Below, in pieces: positions 1 through 11,079 of a stretch of DNA of 64,000 nucleotides. This stretch comes from Zanthoxylum bungeanum (taxonomy: Eukaryota; Streptophyta; Magnoliopsida; Sapindales; Rutaceae): the NCBI GenBank assembly GCA_019454045.1, contig SKCR01032775.1, positions 1 through 64,000 on the forward strand, given 5' to 3'. Position numbers and translations under genes: made by a program. Position 1 is the stretch's first letter. Each line of letters starts with the position of its first letter. The notes under the pieces are model-generated. The model searched no databases. It worked only from the letters and a program-made list of their open reading frames with translations, and was not told the DNA's origin.

Positions 1-1578
1 TCTATGGAAGTCTGAATCAGGGTAGGTGTATTTGGTCTTAACCTGAGACTTGCACCGCTAATACTTGCAACAATCAATATACTTTCGTATTGGTCGTCTA
101 GGGCTTTAACAGGTTCTTGTACGCCTCTTCTAGATATATTAGAATCATAGTGTGTTGGGTGTGATGTCGAGATGGAAGTATCACTCCAGTCATAGTGGAG
201 ATGATGATCACGTAGGATACGGAACTGGTTCTCTTATGTACTGCAGTCATCGGGATAAAATGACTAGGTCATGTTTATCCGATTATAGAGACTAGTTACC
301 AGAGATCCGATATGTGCTTCGTACGGGCAGACACAATTCCAGCCCCAAACCTAGCATGTGACATCCGATACTGGATCGTAATATGTAATACTACGTATAC
401 TACGCCTGATATAGATCATGTATTCCTGTAAGGATATTTCTGGAGAATTGGGTAGGCATGACGTTTTTCTAGAAGCCAACCTTGTCTTGTAAATCGGTAA
501 AAACGTAGTACTAGGTACGTACGTGTTCGGATAGTCCGACGACCGGATTTACTGTCAACATATCCGGGGATCTCATTGTCGCTTCCCGAAGATTCACTGA
601 TGACGTATGACTCGCACTTTATTAATCTGAGATTAATTAGTAGAGAGAGAAAATTAATATGGGATTAATTGCGGAGATATTTTATCTGGGATAAAATATT
701 ATTTAAAGAGAGAGAACGATTAATTTGGAATTAATCGATAAAATAATATATTCGATATATTATACGAAATTGGATTTCGACGCGGAATTAAAATTAGATT
801 TTAATTCGGGCGAACGAGTTAATTTAGAATTAATTTGTTAGCGACGTGAATAGTAAGTTTGCTAGGCATAATTATTTAATTACGTCACAACGGAAAATTT
901 GTTAATTCGGAATTAGCGAACCCGAGCCCGGGAGTGTTTGCGGGCGCACACACATTTCGAATTCAAGTGCGGCCCACAAGTCACATCAAACGTCAAATCA
1001 CTTGTCGCTTTGATTGATGTGACAACTTGTCACTTGATTGAGTGAATAGTGATGAAGTTGTTGGTTGGCTTAATTGCCTTTGACTTTTGGAAAGCAAAAT
1101 ATTTGGTAAATGAATTTTTGAAATTCAATTAGTGTATTAGATACACATTTTTTTCAACCACCAACCTAACACACACTTTTCTCAATTTCTTCTTCTCTCT
1201 CACGGCCACAAGGCCAATTTTCTTCCTCCATTTTCTGCTCAAAGCCGAGAATGGCAAGGAGAAGCAATGTGATTTTTGCGGCAAAAATTACCGAGTGCTA
1301 GCACACTTCTTGAGTCTTGCGAATGTGATAGGGAAACTCACCCGTGGGCATGGAAAACATCAAAAAGCTTGGAGCTTGAGATCCACCATGACTGAATTTG
1401 GATGAGCCAAAAACCTGTAAATGTCGAGAGTTCAAGGAGCTTCAAAAGGCATAAAAAGTTTTTGTTGTTCCTCACATTGCCTCAACCGATCATTGTAAGT
1501 ATTCCGCAACTTCCTTTTTGTATTCACACATAGTTTCTTTGCTTAAATCAATCCCGGTTAGACCGTAGAAACCCAACA
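1..1578 (+). repeat. copia 5' LTR, left part outside the window
   Basis: It matches 19090-20822 nearly base for base, with about 13 differences in the first 300 positions (roughly 4 percent). It ends at 1578 in CCAACA directly before the primer binding site. The place where the 3' copy has TATAAATG (20661) reads TGTAAATG here (about 1417), so the TATA box of this copy is probably mutated. Positions 620-845 hold a chain of short hairpins shared with the other LTR. Confidence 0.9.
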
Positions 1579-1579
1579 A

Positions 1580-1591
1580 TGGAATCAGAGC
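1580..1591 (+). other. primer binding site of the copia element
   Basis: TGGAATCAGAGC starts one base after the LTR end. It differs by one base from the plant copia consensus TGGTATCAGAGC, complementary to the 3' end of initiator tRNA-Met. It fixes the orientation of the element as plus. Confidence 0.85.
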
Positions 1592-2947
1592 GAGGTTGAG
1601 CATGAAACTTGAATTTATGGTTAAAATTCGGTAAATTGATTTTGAGCATGATTTGATAAAATTATTGTGAGTATGCTTGAATGTGTTTAATTGAAGTTGG
1701 ATCTTGAATGATGTTTAATTGAAGTTGGAGGTGATTAATTTCATGAAAATTGATTTGGAACAATTTTCCCCAAATTGGGTTGGCTTGGCCGAATAAAAAT
1801 GAACCCTAATGTCATGGTATTTTTTAATTTTGATCATTGGATGAGTTAAAATCATTTGGGGAAGTCGATTATAGATTTAATCAAAGGCATTTTTGAGGCT
1901 AGGTAATGGTTGGGTGTCTTCCTTCACTCACTACCTTTCTAGAAGGAAAAGCTGTGAAGGCACCTAGATGGCCATCTACTCATAGCCTATGGTGATGGAC
2001 TAATTTGGAGGACTCGTTGTTTATTCCTGACACCAAGCGATAAGAGCCTAAGGGGCTTGGGTATTTAAGTGAGCCTCGCTCCACCTTCCCTCTGGGGAAT
2101 CTACAACGAGAAATCCATTTGACAGTCTGTCACACACCATAGCTCATTGGCACGTACCTTAGTGTATAAAAAAGGTGTGTGCTCACTTGGTCGCTCGAAC
2201 CCTTGAGTGGGGAGGACCTAGTTGTGAGCCACCCTTCGCCGGTGAGAGCCTTTGTGTCTATACTCTTGCTACAACACACCCATAGACCGGGTTGGCTAAA
2301 GTAACAATTATTTCCTTGAGTATGTGCTTATGTGCCATTTCCATTTGGAGGCAGTTGGACCTTTTATCAGAAATGCGAACTTATTGGGCCATTTAAACTG
2401 GGGCGAGTTCATATCTTATGACTATTAGGCCCAAAGCTTCTAAAATGTCGATGGGCCATTGTGTAGAAATTATCATGTCATGTTTGCATCATCTTTCTTC
2501 TATGTTTGTGTTTGGGAACATTGTCGTTTAGATCTATTTGGACCACTTGTCATGGGATATGGGCTTGTTGGGCCATTTAAACTGGGATAAGAACGTGTTT
2601 CATGACTATTGGGCAAAGGTTTCTAAGCGATTAATGAGCCGCTTTGTGATTGTGTTCGGAACATTGCTATTTGGATTTAGTCGTAGTCGGGCTCTTTGCC
2701 ATGAGATGTGAACTCATTGGGCCATTTAAACTGGGATGGTTCACTCCTATGGTAATTAGCCCGAAAGATTTCTAAAATAATAACGAGCCGATTTGTTTGA
2801 GATTTTTTTAATTATTTTAGTATGTTATATGTACCTCATACACCTCACGCATACATGCATCATGCTAACCCTTATGTTTTAAAAAGCCATCATAGATACC
2901 TGTTGGGTTAGGGAAGGGAAAAGACTCACCAGAAGACAGTAATAACC
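1592..2947 (+). other. leader region, junction of copia and gypsy sequence
   Basis: No open frame or protein similarity is visible. The first part should be copia untranslated leader; the part just before 2948 should be gypsy leader. The junction cannot be placed, because the expected gypsy 5' LTR (beginning TGTAGACA) is not found. A CCTAT at 1986-1990 equals the five bases that follow the gypsy 3' LTR (13480-13484) and might mark the original insertion site, but a five-base match is weak. Confidence 0.5.
2345..2795 (+). repeat. three diverged tandem units in the gypsy leader
   Basis: The phrase TTGGGCCATTTAAACTGG recurs with its GGGCC at 2386, 2570 and 2719, each time followed by a GACTATTRGGC- or TAATTAGCCC-like phrase and TTTCTAA. 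Spacings are 184 and 149 bases. The units are too diverged to be recent. Confidence 0.7.
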
Positions 2948-4188
2948 ATGAGTGAATCTGGTAACGAGGTATCCCGAATGGATCAGTTAGAGAACAATCT
3001 CGCCAAGATTGCTGAACAGTTGCAAGCCTTGACTACTCTACTGCTGGGCTAGTATGACTGTGCCCCATGCTGGGGGAAATTCTGAGAATGTGAGGCATGA
3101 GGAGCCTCCGAATGGGATGGGGGTGATATCCCTACTTTTGATGATGATATGGCAGAGTATGCAACAGGCAGAGTATCTGGGTCACAGGCAGAGTTACAGA
3201 AACTTCGGGATCAGGTTGAGTCAGTTACCCGCCAGATGAGGGGTAAAATGAAGATCTGCTGGATTATGACACACTGACTTTCGAGGAACAGTTGCCAGCA
3301 CAGTTCAGATGCCTGATATGACTAAGTTTAACGGGAATGGGGATCCAAGGGTGCATCTCCGGCAGTTTGTATCAGTTATGAGTTCTGTTGGTTTATCCCA
3401 GCGCCAAGTACAGAAAAAAATGTTTGGAATGTCACTCGAGGGAGCTCCCGTGGTGTGGTACCACAGTTTGGAGAAGAAAGTGAAGGAAGATTGGAGAGAG
3501 TTGGCTGATGCTTTCCTAAAGCAGTACGTCACTGACCTAGAAATTGATCTGTCACTCCGAGATCTGGAGAATGTGAAGCAGAAATCGGAGGAAAGTTTTA
3601 AAGAGTACGTGACCGATGGAGAAGTCAGCTGTTGAAAATGCAAACTAGGCCCTCGGAGAAGGACCAGATTAAGATGATCATCAAGGGCACCAAGCCCTCC
3701 ATTTACAGCAAGTTGATGAGGATGACCTCCATGATTACGGACTTTAGACAGTTGAGGGAAACTGTCATGGATATTGAGGAAGAAGAGGCTGAGAATAGAA
3801 ACTTCTATGGTTTGAACAGGAGGCCCATTGGGGGAACATCGGGAACGAAGCCCGTTTCTCTGCTGAGATTGCCGCTATCCGGGACCGAAGATTTTCCAAC
3901 TTGGGAAGACCTCTGTCAAAAGTGCTATAGAAACTAAAGAGGCAAGGGCTCTTGAAATCCTTAGAAACCAAACCACTACCCAATCCCCTACCATCACATT
4001 ATAACCTAAGCCTTTACTGTCATTTTCACCAACAGAAGGGCCATGACACTGACAATTGCGCCCGACTCCGCCATGAAATCCAAGACCTAATAGACTCCAA
4101 GAAAATACCTGACCAGAAACAGAACAGCCTGACACACACAGAAACCCCTTACCCAATTACCGTGCCGTACCACCACCAGCCTATATGA
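2948..4188 (+). pseudogene. gag: gypsy gag polyprotein, frameshifted
   Basis: Capsid/nucleocapsid polyprotein of the Tat-type element. The likely start is the ATG at 2948 (MSESGNEVSRMDQLENNLAK), followed by a coiled N-terminal segment. The retrotransposon gag core lies in 3309-3640, with KFNGNGDPRVHLRQF and the typical GAPVVWYHSL. A CxxxH-type nucleic-acid-binding segment, YCHFHQQKGHDTDNCARLRH, is at about 4018. At least three frame changes (near 3050, 3630 and 3950) prevent a continuous product. The family identity is clear; the exact ends are not. Confidence 0.8.
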
Positions 4189-4689
4189 TCAATTCTGGCC
4201 TCCCAGAAGACATTGTCCTGAAATCCTTCACCCTCAAGCCTTTTGCATGGGAATCTGGGATAATACTAGTGAAGATGTGACTGAGCAGAAGAAAACTTTT
4301 GGCTTGATTTCTCTAGCAGTGATGAGGAGGAAGTAAGGGGAATGACACGTAGCGGTCGTTTTTTTACAATGATATGACGGAAAAAAAGGGTAAGGAGCTT
4401 TGACAGATGGTTAGAGAAGTGGTTGAGACTGCAGGAAAGAAAATACTGAAGGTGATATAGTACTGAGGCAATTGAGGAAGACTAGAGCACAATGAGTGAG
4501 TATCTGGGAACTGTTATGTGCGTCTCGGGAGCATAGACAGGCTATGGTTGAGGCCTTGAGCAGATCGTGGTACCGGAGGATGCCAACCCCGCAATGTTTG
4601 TTGGGTCGGTTCAGAAAAGAAGCTTTGCATATATCCTTTTCTGAGGATGAACTCCCGGTGGAAGGAAGAAATCATAACAGGCCTTTATT

Positions 4690-5140
4690 TATCAAGCCGA
4701 GGTGAGAGGCAAGAAAACTTCATGTGTGATGGTGGATGACGGTTCATCCATCAATGTGTGCCCGTTGAAAATTCTGGCAAGATTGGGTATGAAAGTAACA
4801 GACTTGGACCCCTCCAGTATGACTATAAGGCTTATGATGACAGTAAGCGGGGAGTTGAAGGTACCTTTGTGGATATGGTCAAGGTAGGACCAATTGAAGA
4901 TGAGGTTGAGTTCCATTGCTGGACATCCCAGCCACTTTTGCCTTATTGTTGGGAAGGCCTTGGTTTCAAAAACTTGGGGGGTTGCTTCCACTTTGCATCA
5001 GATGATCAAATTCCCGTATGAAGGAGAAGTCGTTACCATCCGGGCTGAGTTAGACAATGCGTGGCTGCCTTGGAGAGATACAACAACCTTTCACGAGGTT
5101 TCAGGTGTCAGCTACTTTCGAGGAATGGGTGGTGGATCCT
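4690..5140 (+). pseudogene. gypsy aspartic protease, frameshifted
   Basis: The retropepsin active-site region is readable from 4702 as VMVDDGSSINVCPLKILARL, the VDDGS-xNVCP pattern usual in Tat-type elements. The frame then shifts near 4870, and the conserved IAGHPSHFCLIVGKAL-like tail is split between frames up to about 5140. The enzyme would cleave the Gag-Pol polyprotein inside the particle. From 5140 to 5545 only a poorly conserved linker is visible. Confidence 0.7.
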
Positions 5141-5545
5141 AAGGGTGGCTAGGATTAAGGATGAAGAAAATGAAGAAATGAAGTTTGAGCCGGGAAAAGG
5201 TTCGAAATGCCGGATTTCAGAGGACAGACTACTCGGAAAGGTTTGGGGTAAGACAATCTGACGAAGAAAAGCCAAGGGTCAGGCCTGAGGAGACTGATGG
5301 AGTGCTTTGTGAAAGCTACAGGGTATCAAGGAGAGCCTGAACCTGTGGAAGTCAATGGGATCGTGTGGTACCTGGGTTTGAGATCTTCCAGGATTTGTTG
5401 GGTGAGAAGCCACTGACTGAAGAACTGGAAGAATGCGGTGGAAGCAGAGATTGGGGAAGAAGAAGATTGATGAAGTGAGAGTTAGATAGCATGACTCTGA
5501 GAGAGAGAAGAAAAGCCTGAGGAGGACCTGATTGCAGAGGAAGGA

Positions 5546-6787
5546 GTGTCTGTAGATGATGAAGACATTTACCTTCCTGATTTGTTTGAATGTACTTCCG
5601 CATTATCCAATAAAGACATTTCTTTTGCTTACTTGCCTGAGTCATTTCCATTTACTCCGCATGAACCAAGCATATTTGATATCAGTTCTGCCAGAACTAC
5701 TGCCTTTAACCTGGGTACGCTGGAGAACCCCAAAGTAATTCTGATTGCAAGTGAAGTTACCCCTGAAGAAAGGGAAAAGTTAGAAGAAGTGTTGGTCAGA
5801 TATGCCAGAGTGTTTGCTTGGTCCTATGAGGACATGCCTGGGGTAGACAGAAACATTGCCCAACACACAATACCGACATATCCGAATATGAGGCCAGTAA
5901 AGCAGAAACTCTGACGAATGAGACCAGAATGGGCTGAGAAAGTCAGAGAAGAAGTTAAGAAACAGATAGATGTGGGGTTCCTGGAAGTAGTGAAGTATCC
6001 CGAGTGGTTGGCTAATATAGTGCCAGTACCGAAGAAAGACGGGAAGGTCAGGATGTGCGTAGACTACAGAGATCTCAACAAGGCTTGTCCGAAAGATGAT
6101 TTTCCTCTGCCACATATAGATGTCCTGGTTGATAGTGCAGCTTTATCTGCTATGTATTCATTTGCGGATGGATTTTCAGGTTACAATCAGGTTCTCATGG
6201 CTGAAGAAGACAAACACAAGACTGCATTTGTTACTGAGTGTGGCACTTACTGCTACAAGGTAATGCCGTTTGGACTCAAGAATGCAGGAGCTACGTATCA
6301 ACGAATGGCCACTACACTTTTCCATGATTTGATGCACAAAGAAATCGAAGTATATGTGGATGACATGATGGTAAAATCAGAGACAAGAATTGGGCACATT
6401 GAAGCACTGGAAAGGTTCCTTCAGAGAGTTGACAGATACAACCTGCGGCTTAATCCCAAGAAATGTGTGTTTGGGGTGACATCAGGGAAATTGCTTGGCC
6501 ATACAGTAGGAATGGGCGGAATAGAGGTAGACTCCGAGAAGATCAAGGCAATCACAGAGATGCCTGCACCAAAGACAGAAAAGGAAGTCAGAGCGTTCTT
6601 GGGAAAAATTCAGTACATCAGTCGGTTCATTGCCAAGTTGACATCAGTATGTGAGCCCGTTTTCAAACTGTTGAGAAAAGATCAGCCAGTGAGATGGAAC
6701 GAGCAGTGCCAGACCGCCTTCGACAGGATCAGAGAGTACTTGGTAAAGCCTCCTGTATTGAAACCTCCGAGACCAACAGACCTTTGA
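5546..6787 (+). pseudogene. pol: gypsy reverse transcriptase, one in-frame stop
   Basis: Best-preserved part of the element. The N-terminal linker has EEVLVRYARVFAWSYEDMPG. RT fingers/palm follow, with MCVDYRDLNKACPKDDFPLP, FADGFSGYNQV, PFGLKNAGATYQRMA and the catalytic VYVDDMMVKS at about 6350. The connection domain RAFLGKIQYISRFIAKLT lies near 6590. A single TGA at 5912-5914 interrupts the frame between QKL and the next Arg (CGA), consistent with a CGA to TGA transition. The reading frame is lost at about 6775. Confidence 0.88.
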
Positions 6788-7180
6788 TATTGTACTTGGC
6801 TATAGAATCAGAAGCACTGGGGGCAATGATACACAGGCAATGATACATACAGGGGTAGAACATGCAGTTTACTATCTGAGTAAGAAGATGCTCCCGTATG
6901 AGGCTCGGTATCAAGAAGTGGAGAAGATCTGTCTTGCCGTGGTATGGGCTTCCAGAAAACTACGGCATTATTTCCAGTCATACAAGATCCAGGTAGTGGC
7001 AAAGGAGAATCCTCTGAAATATCTTCATTCGGTGCCTTCGCTAGTGGGAAAATTGGGCAGATGGTTGGTATTGCTGACAGAATTTGACATTGAGTATCTC
7101 ACCTCCAAAGTGATTAAAGGGCGAGCAGTAGCAGAGTTTCTGGCATTGCAACCTGTTGATGGGGATCAATATAAGTTTGA
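6788..7180 (+). pseudogene. gypsy RNase H (first copy), frameshifted
   Basis: The start of the domain (LYLAIESEALGAMI) is in one frame and HAVYYLSKKMLPYEARYQEV in another, so there is an indel with a small duplication around 6830 (ACACAGGCAATGATACA). It continues with VVWASRKLRHYFQSYKIQV and TEFDIEYL, which is the RNase H fold that follows RT in gypsy elements. The acidic residues of the active site are not convincingly preserved. Confidence 0.75.
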
Positions 7181-7214
7181 ATTTCCAGATGAAGAGATCC
7201 AAGCAATAACAGTC

Positions 7215-7630
7215 CAGAGATGGAAGATGTATTTTGACGGAGCGGTGAATTACAAAGGTGCCGGAATTGGGATCGTGATAGTGACCCCCGAGGGAGAGAC
7301 TTTGCCGTTGGCCAAAAGGTTGACATTCAGAGTGACTAATAACATGGCCGAGTGAAGCATGTGCTTTTGGTTTGACGGCATTGATAGCCTTGAAGGCCCG
7401 AAGTGTGGAAGTCTACGGAGATTCTATGTTGGTGGTCCAGCAGATACGAGGAGAATGGGAATTGAAAGAAGAACGGCTGAAGCCTTACCTCTTTCACCTC
7501 AGAAAGTTGGCACATGTTATCCCAGAGTGTAAGTTTCAACACTTACCGAGAGAAGAGAACCAGATGGCAGATGCATTGGCTACACTTGCAGCGACATGGG
7601 AGAATCCAGAAAAGTTGGTGATGAGACCAT
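7215..7630 (+). pseudogene. gypsy second (archaeal-type) RNase H, 2-nt deletion
   Basis: WKMYFDGAVNYKGAGIGIVI at about 7219 gives the first catalytic Asp and the G-GIG loop. NNMAE, then ACAFGLTALIALKA after a frame change at about 7353, gives the conserved Glu helix. VEVYGDSMLVVQQIRGEW supplies the next Asp, and the DALA motif (QMADALATLA) closes the domain near 7580. The frame break is a loss of two bases from the usual AEYEA coding. This extra domain places the element in the Tat lineage. Confidence 0.8.
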
Positions 7631-7779
7631 TGATACTGGTAACGGCAAATAAACCTGTTTATGAAATAGAGAGAATTCTGGAGGTTGAGATCGACGACGG
7701 CAAACCTTGGTATTTTGACATTCAGAGGTATCTGGAACGCGGTGAACTCCCAGAAGGGGCGGGCAGAAAAGACGGAATA

Positions 7780-8951
7780 GCCATTCAGAAGTTAGCTTCC
7801 CAGTATATGATTTTGAAAGGAGAACTGTACAAGAGGCAAGCAAACGGTATTCAGTTGAAGTGTTTGAGAAGAGAAGAAGCTCAGCATGTAATGGAAGAAA
7901 TACACGCCGGGGTATGTGGTCCGCACATGAATGGGTTGAATCTGTCCCGCAAGATAGCGAGACAAGGTTTTTACTGGTCAACCATGGAGACGGATTGCGC
8001 GAAGATGGTAAAGCACTGTCATGACTGTCAAGCACACGGTAATTTGAATCACTTGCCGCATACAGAGTTGCATGGGCTGTCAGAGCCGTGGCCTTTCTCA
8101 GCATGGGGAATTGATATGATTGGAGAAATCCGACCAAATGCATCGAATGGGCACCGCTTCATAGTAGTGGCCGTAGACTACTTCTCGGAAGTGGGTGGAA
8201 GCTGAATCATTCCGTAATGTTACAGCAAAGCAGATGGCAAAGTTTATAGCTCGGAACCTCATCTGTCGGTATGGTATGCCCCATCATGTGGTGACAGACA
8301 ACGGAGTTCAATTTCAAGGGGAGACGAAGGCAATGTTACAGAGGTACAGGATAGGCCACCACAAGTCCTCACCGTACAGGCCGCAGGCGAACGGGGCAGT
8401 TGAGGCAGCCAACAAGACTATAAAGACGATTTTAGCCAAGATGACAGAGAACTGCAGGGATTGGGCCGAGAAATTACCGTATGCCTTGTGGGGGTACAGA
8501 ACGTCAGTCAGAACAGCAACGGGTGCAACACCTTACTCTTTAGTGTACGGGATGGAAGCAGTACTGCCAGTGGAAATGGACATACAGTCTATGAGAGTAT
8601 TAGCAGAAACAGAGTTACCTGAGTCAGAATGGGCCGCACAGAGATTTGATCAGTTAGCACTTTTGGACGAGAAAAGGATAAAGCCTTACATCACACGCAG
8701 TTATATCAGAAGAGACTGGCACGGGCCTTCAACAAGAAGGTACGTCCCACAAAGATCAGAAGGGTGATTTGGTACTTAAGCAGTCGAGGCCGTTGACGAC
8801 AGATCCAAGAGGGAAATCCAGGCCGAACTGGGAGGGACCTTACGTAGTGCAGAAGGTCATGGGGAATGGAGCAGTAAGGCTGTCAGACTTGGAAGGGAAT
8901 GAGTTCGCTGAGCCAATCAATGTGGACAGATTGAAGTTGTACTTTGCTTGA
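7780..8951 (+). pseudogene. int: gypsy integrase, frameshifted
   Basis: The zinc-binding HHCC region is at 7885-8040 (HAGVCGPHMNGLNLSRKIAR, then CHDCQAHGN). The core has the first Asp in AWGIDMIGEI, the second in VVTDNGVQFQ (about 8290), and Glu in PQANGAVEAANKTIK (about 8400), so all three catalytic acids are present. The C-terminal GPYVVQ segment is near 8840. A one-base change at about 8190 and another around 8690-8767 break the frame. The polyprotein ends at the stop before 8952. Confidence 0.85.
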
Positions 8952-10262
8952 AAGAAAGAGACTGAGCGGTCACCGAGGGAACAAGCAGGAGACCTAACCC
9001 AACGAGATAGGAAATACATACATGCATACACGTAACTTGCATTCTTGTTTTGTGTTTTGTTTTTTTTACAGATTTCAAACAGATGGGAACCATCAAGGGG
9101 CGACCAGGGACATATAGCGCCGAGGAACACAATGAGGATCCAACCCATCACGAAAAGGGAGTATCTCTACACTTGCATACTTACATGCCCCCGTATTTAT
9201 TCTGTTGTTTTGTATTTGCAGGTTTAAAGAAAAAGAGAGAAAGAAGAGAAAGCGGCAAATGCAAACCAACCAGAAACAACGACAGTGTTATCAGTCTCAG
9301 AAATGAATCAGAATCAATCCCAGTTCCAGGAATAGGGTTGAAGCTCACATCAGTATTAATCTCAGGAAAGAATCCCAGGGTTGAAGCCCACGCCAGTATC
9401 AGTTTCAGGAATGGATTCCAGGGGGCGAAGCCCATGTTTTCAGCATTTGGAGTGAAGAATCCCACGGAGAAAAGTCTTTGATAGATAGACATATGTCCGA
9501 TGATGACATTGTTTGCTGTAGGGAGAAACCCTAGAAACGATAAGTGCGAGACGTGCTCTCTTCCGGTATTTTGAAAGGACTGATCTCGGCTGGACTCATG
9601 AGCACTCGACAGGATCTCAAACAGTGGAAGCCTGAGTAGTTACCGAGGTGACTAGTTGAAGAGATGACGAATCGGTGAATGACCGTTTGCCTGGGTGTCC
9701 ACCCTGGTTTACCGATGCTATGATATATGATATGGTTGGAAATAAAAATAAAAGTCTCTGAAATAAAAAGAAAAAAATAGACCGCCTATAACCGATAAGC
9801 GTGAAGCTACCCATGGGCGAGTATTAGGACCACCATGAGGAGAAATGCTACCTTAAAGGATAGGTGTGTCAGAAAAGAGAAAAGAGAAAAGAAAAAAAAA
9901 AAAAATGAAAAGAAGGAGACAAAAGAAAAAAAAGATGAAAACCATATCATGTTGAGTATGCTGAAGTAATCACAGAATGTGATTAAGACATCCAGGTTGG
10001 TTAGACCCACTGGTTTGACTCTCTGAAACGAAATCACCAAGTTGGCTTACTTAAGGAACAAGCTGCGAAAGAGCCTTAGCACACACACACTAGGAGTCTA
10101 GTTCAGATCACCCGTTCAGAAGAGTGGATTTGAGTATGTCAAGTACTTTGAAGGTTCTCTGGTTTTAACACGAAGCATTCGTTGAGGATAAAAATATGTT
10201 TAGCTATCAGGATTGCCTCGAGGAGGGCAGTATAGTTTGAAATAAATCATTCACTTCAGCTT
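8952..10262 (+). other. gypsy 3' untranslated region, no gene seen
   Basis: Follows the integrase stop. Purine-rich, with an A/G run at 9885-9935. A segment at 9050-9480 stays open for 143 codons, but its peptide has no recognisable domain and shows no codon pattern like pol. I treat it as untranslated retrotransposon sequence. Confidence 0.6.
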
Positions 10263-10537
10263 AGGAGCGAGCTCCATGTCACGTCAGCTTGGGGGCGAGG
10301 CCCATATCAGCTTTGGAGCGAGGCTCCACATCACATCAGGGGGGGGCGAGGCCCATATTAGCTTGGGAGCGATGCTCCATATCATATCAGTTTGAGGCGA
10401 GGCCCATGTCAGTATCAGCATTGGGGGGCGAGGCCCATATCTATATCAGTTTGGGGCAAGGCCCATATCAGTTGGGGCGAGGCCCACATCAGTTTCACAG
10501 TCTTGGAGCGAGGCTCCACATCATATCAATCATCTTA
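10263..10537 (+). repeat. tandem array of 22-32-bp units with hairpin cores
   Basis: About eleven units of the form GGGGCGAGGCCCATATCAG or GGAGCGAGGCTCCACATCA. Each carries a self-complementary core (GGAGC/GCTCC or GGGC/GCCC separated by a few bases). It lies between pol and the 3' LTR, where Tat-lineage elements are known to accumulate variable tandem repeats. Confidence 0.85.
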
Positions 10538-10960
10538 GGGCGAGGTCCCTATTGTCAGCGGTGTTGGGTCGAGGTGCCCAGGGTCGAGGTGCCCCCGTTG
10601 TCTGTTGTAGTTCCGGGTCGAGGTGCCCAGGGTCGAGGTGCCCACTACATCATCATTTCAGGGCGAGGTCCCTATTGTCAGCGGTGTTGGGTCGAGGTGC
10701 CCAGGGTCGAGGTGCCCCCGTTGTCGGTTGTAGTTCCGGGTCGAGGTGCCCAGGGTCGAGGTGCCCACTACATCATCAGTCGAGGGGGCGAGGTCCCTAT
10801 TGTCAGCGGTGTTGGGTCGAGGTGCCCCCATGTCTGTTTGTTGCAGTTCTGGATGCGTCCCAGGGTCGAGGGCCCACTGCATCATCATTACAGTTCACAT
10901 TCGGTGGTTCGGGAACAAGGCCAGAGGTCGAGGCACCTCGCCATCATATCAATTCAGTTC
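10538..10960 (+). repeat. tandem array with about 124-bp period
   Basis: Units begin GGGCGAGGTCCCTATTGTCA at 10538, 10661 and 10786. Inside each unit the shorter phrase GGGTCGAGGTGCCC recurs up to four times, so there are two repeat levels. The third unit is shortened, and copies fade out by about 10960. Because there are few stop codons, long but meaningless open frames cross the array. Confidence 0.85.
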
Positions 10961-11065
10961 GAAGCAGCAGGCAAGTCAGGTGGCAGCTGGCGAGCCAGGT
11001 AAGTAAAAATGCATTGCACGTAACTTTGATAGGATTGTCATTGTCACAACTACACAAGTCCCATC

Positions 11066-11079
11066 AAAGTGGGGGCGAC
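11066..11079 (+). other. polypurine tract before the gypsy 3' LTR
   Basis: AAAGTGGGGGCGAC ends immediately before TGTAGACA at 11080. This is the expected plus-strand primer site and confirms plus orientation. Confidence 0.75.

Noticed and set aside
1986..1990. CCTAT as proof of the gypsy insertion site
   Set aside because: A five-base match over more than a kilobase is expected by chance; kept only as a hint.
9050..9481. 143-codon frame after gypsy integrase
   Set aside because: No domain, no start context, lies in the 3' untranslated region of the element; an envelope-like gene was considered, but there is no signal peptide or transmembrane segment.
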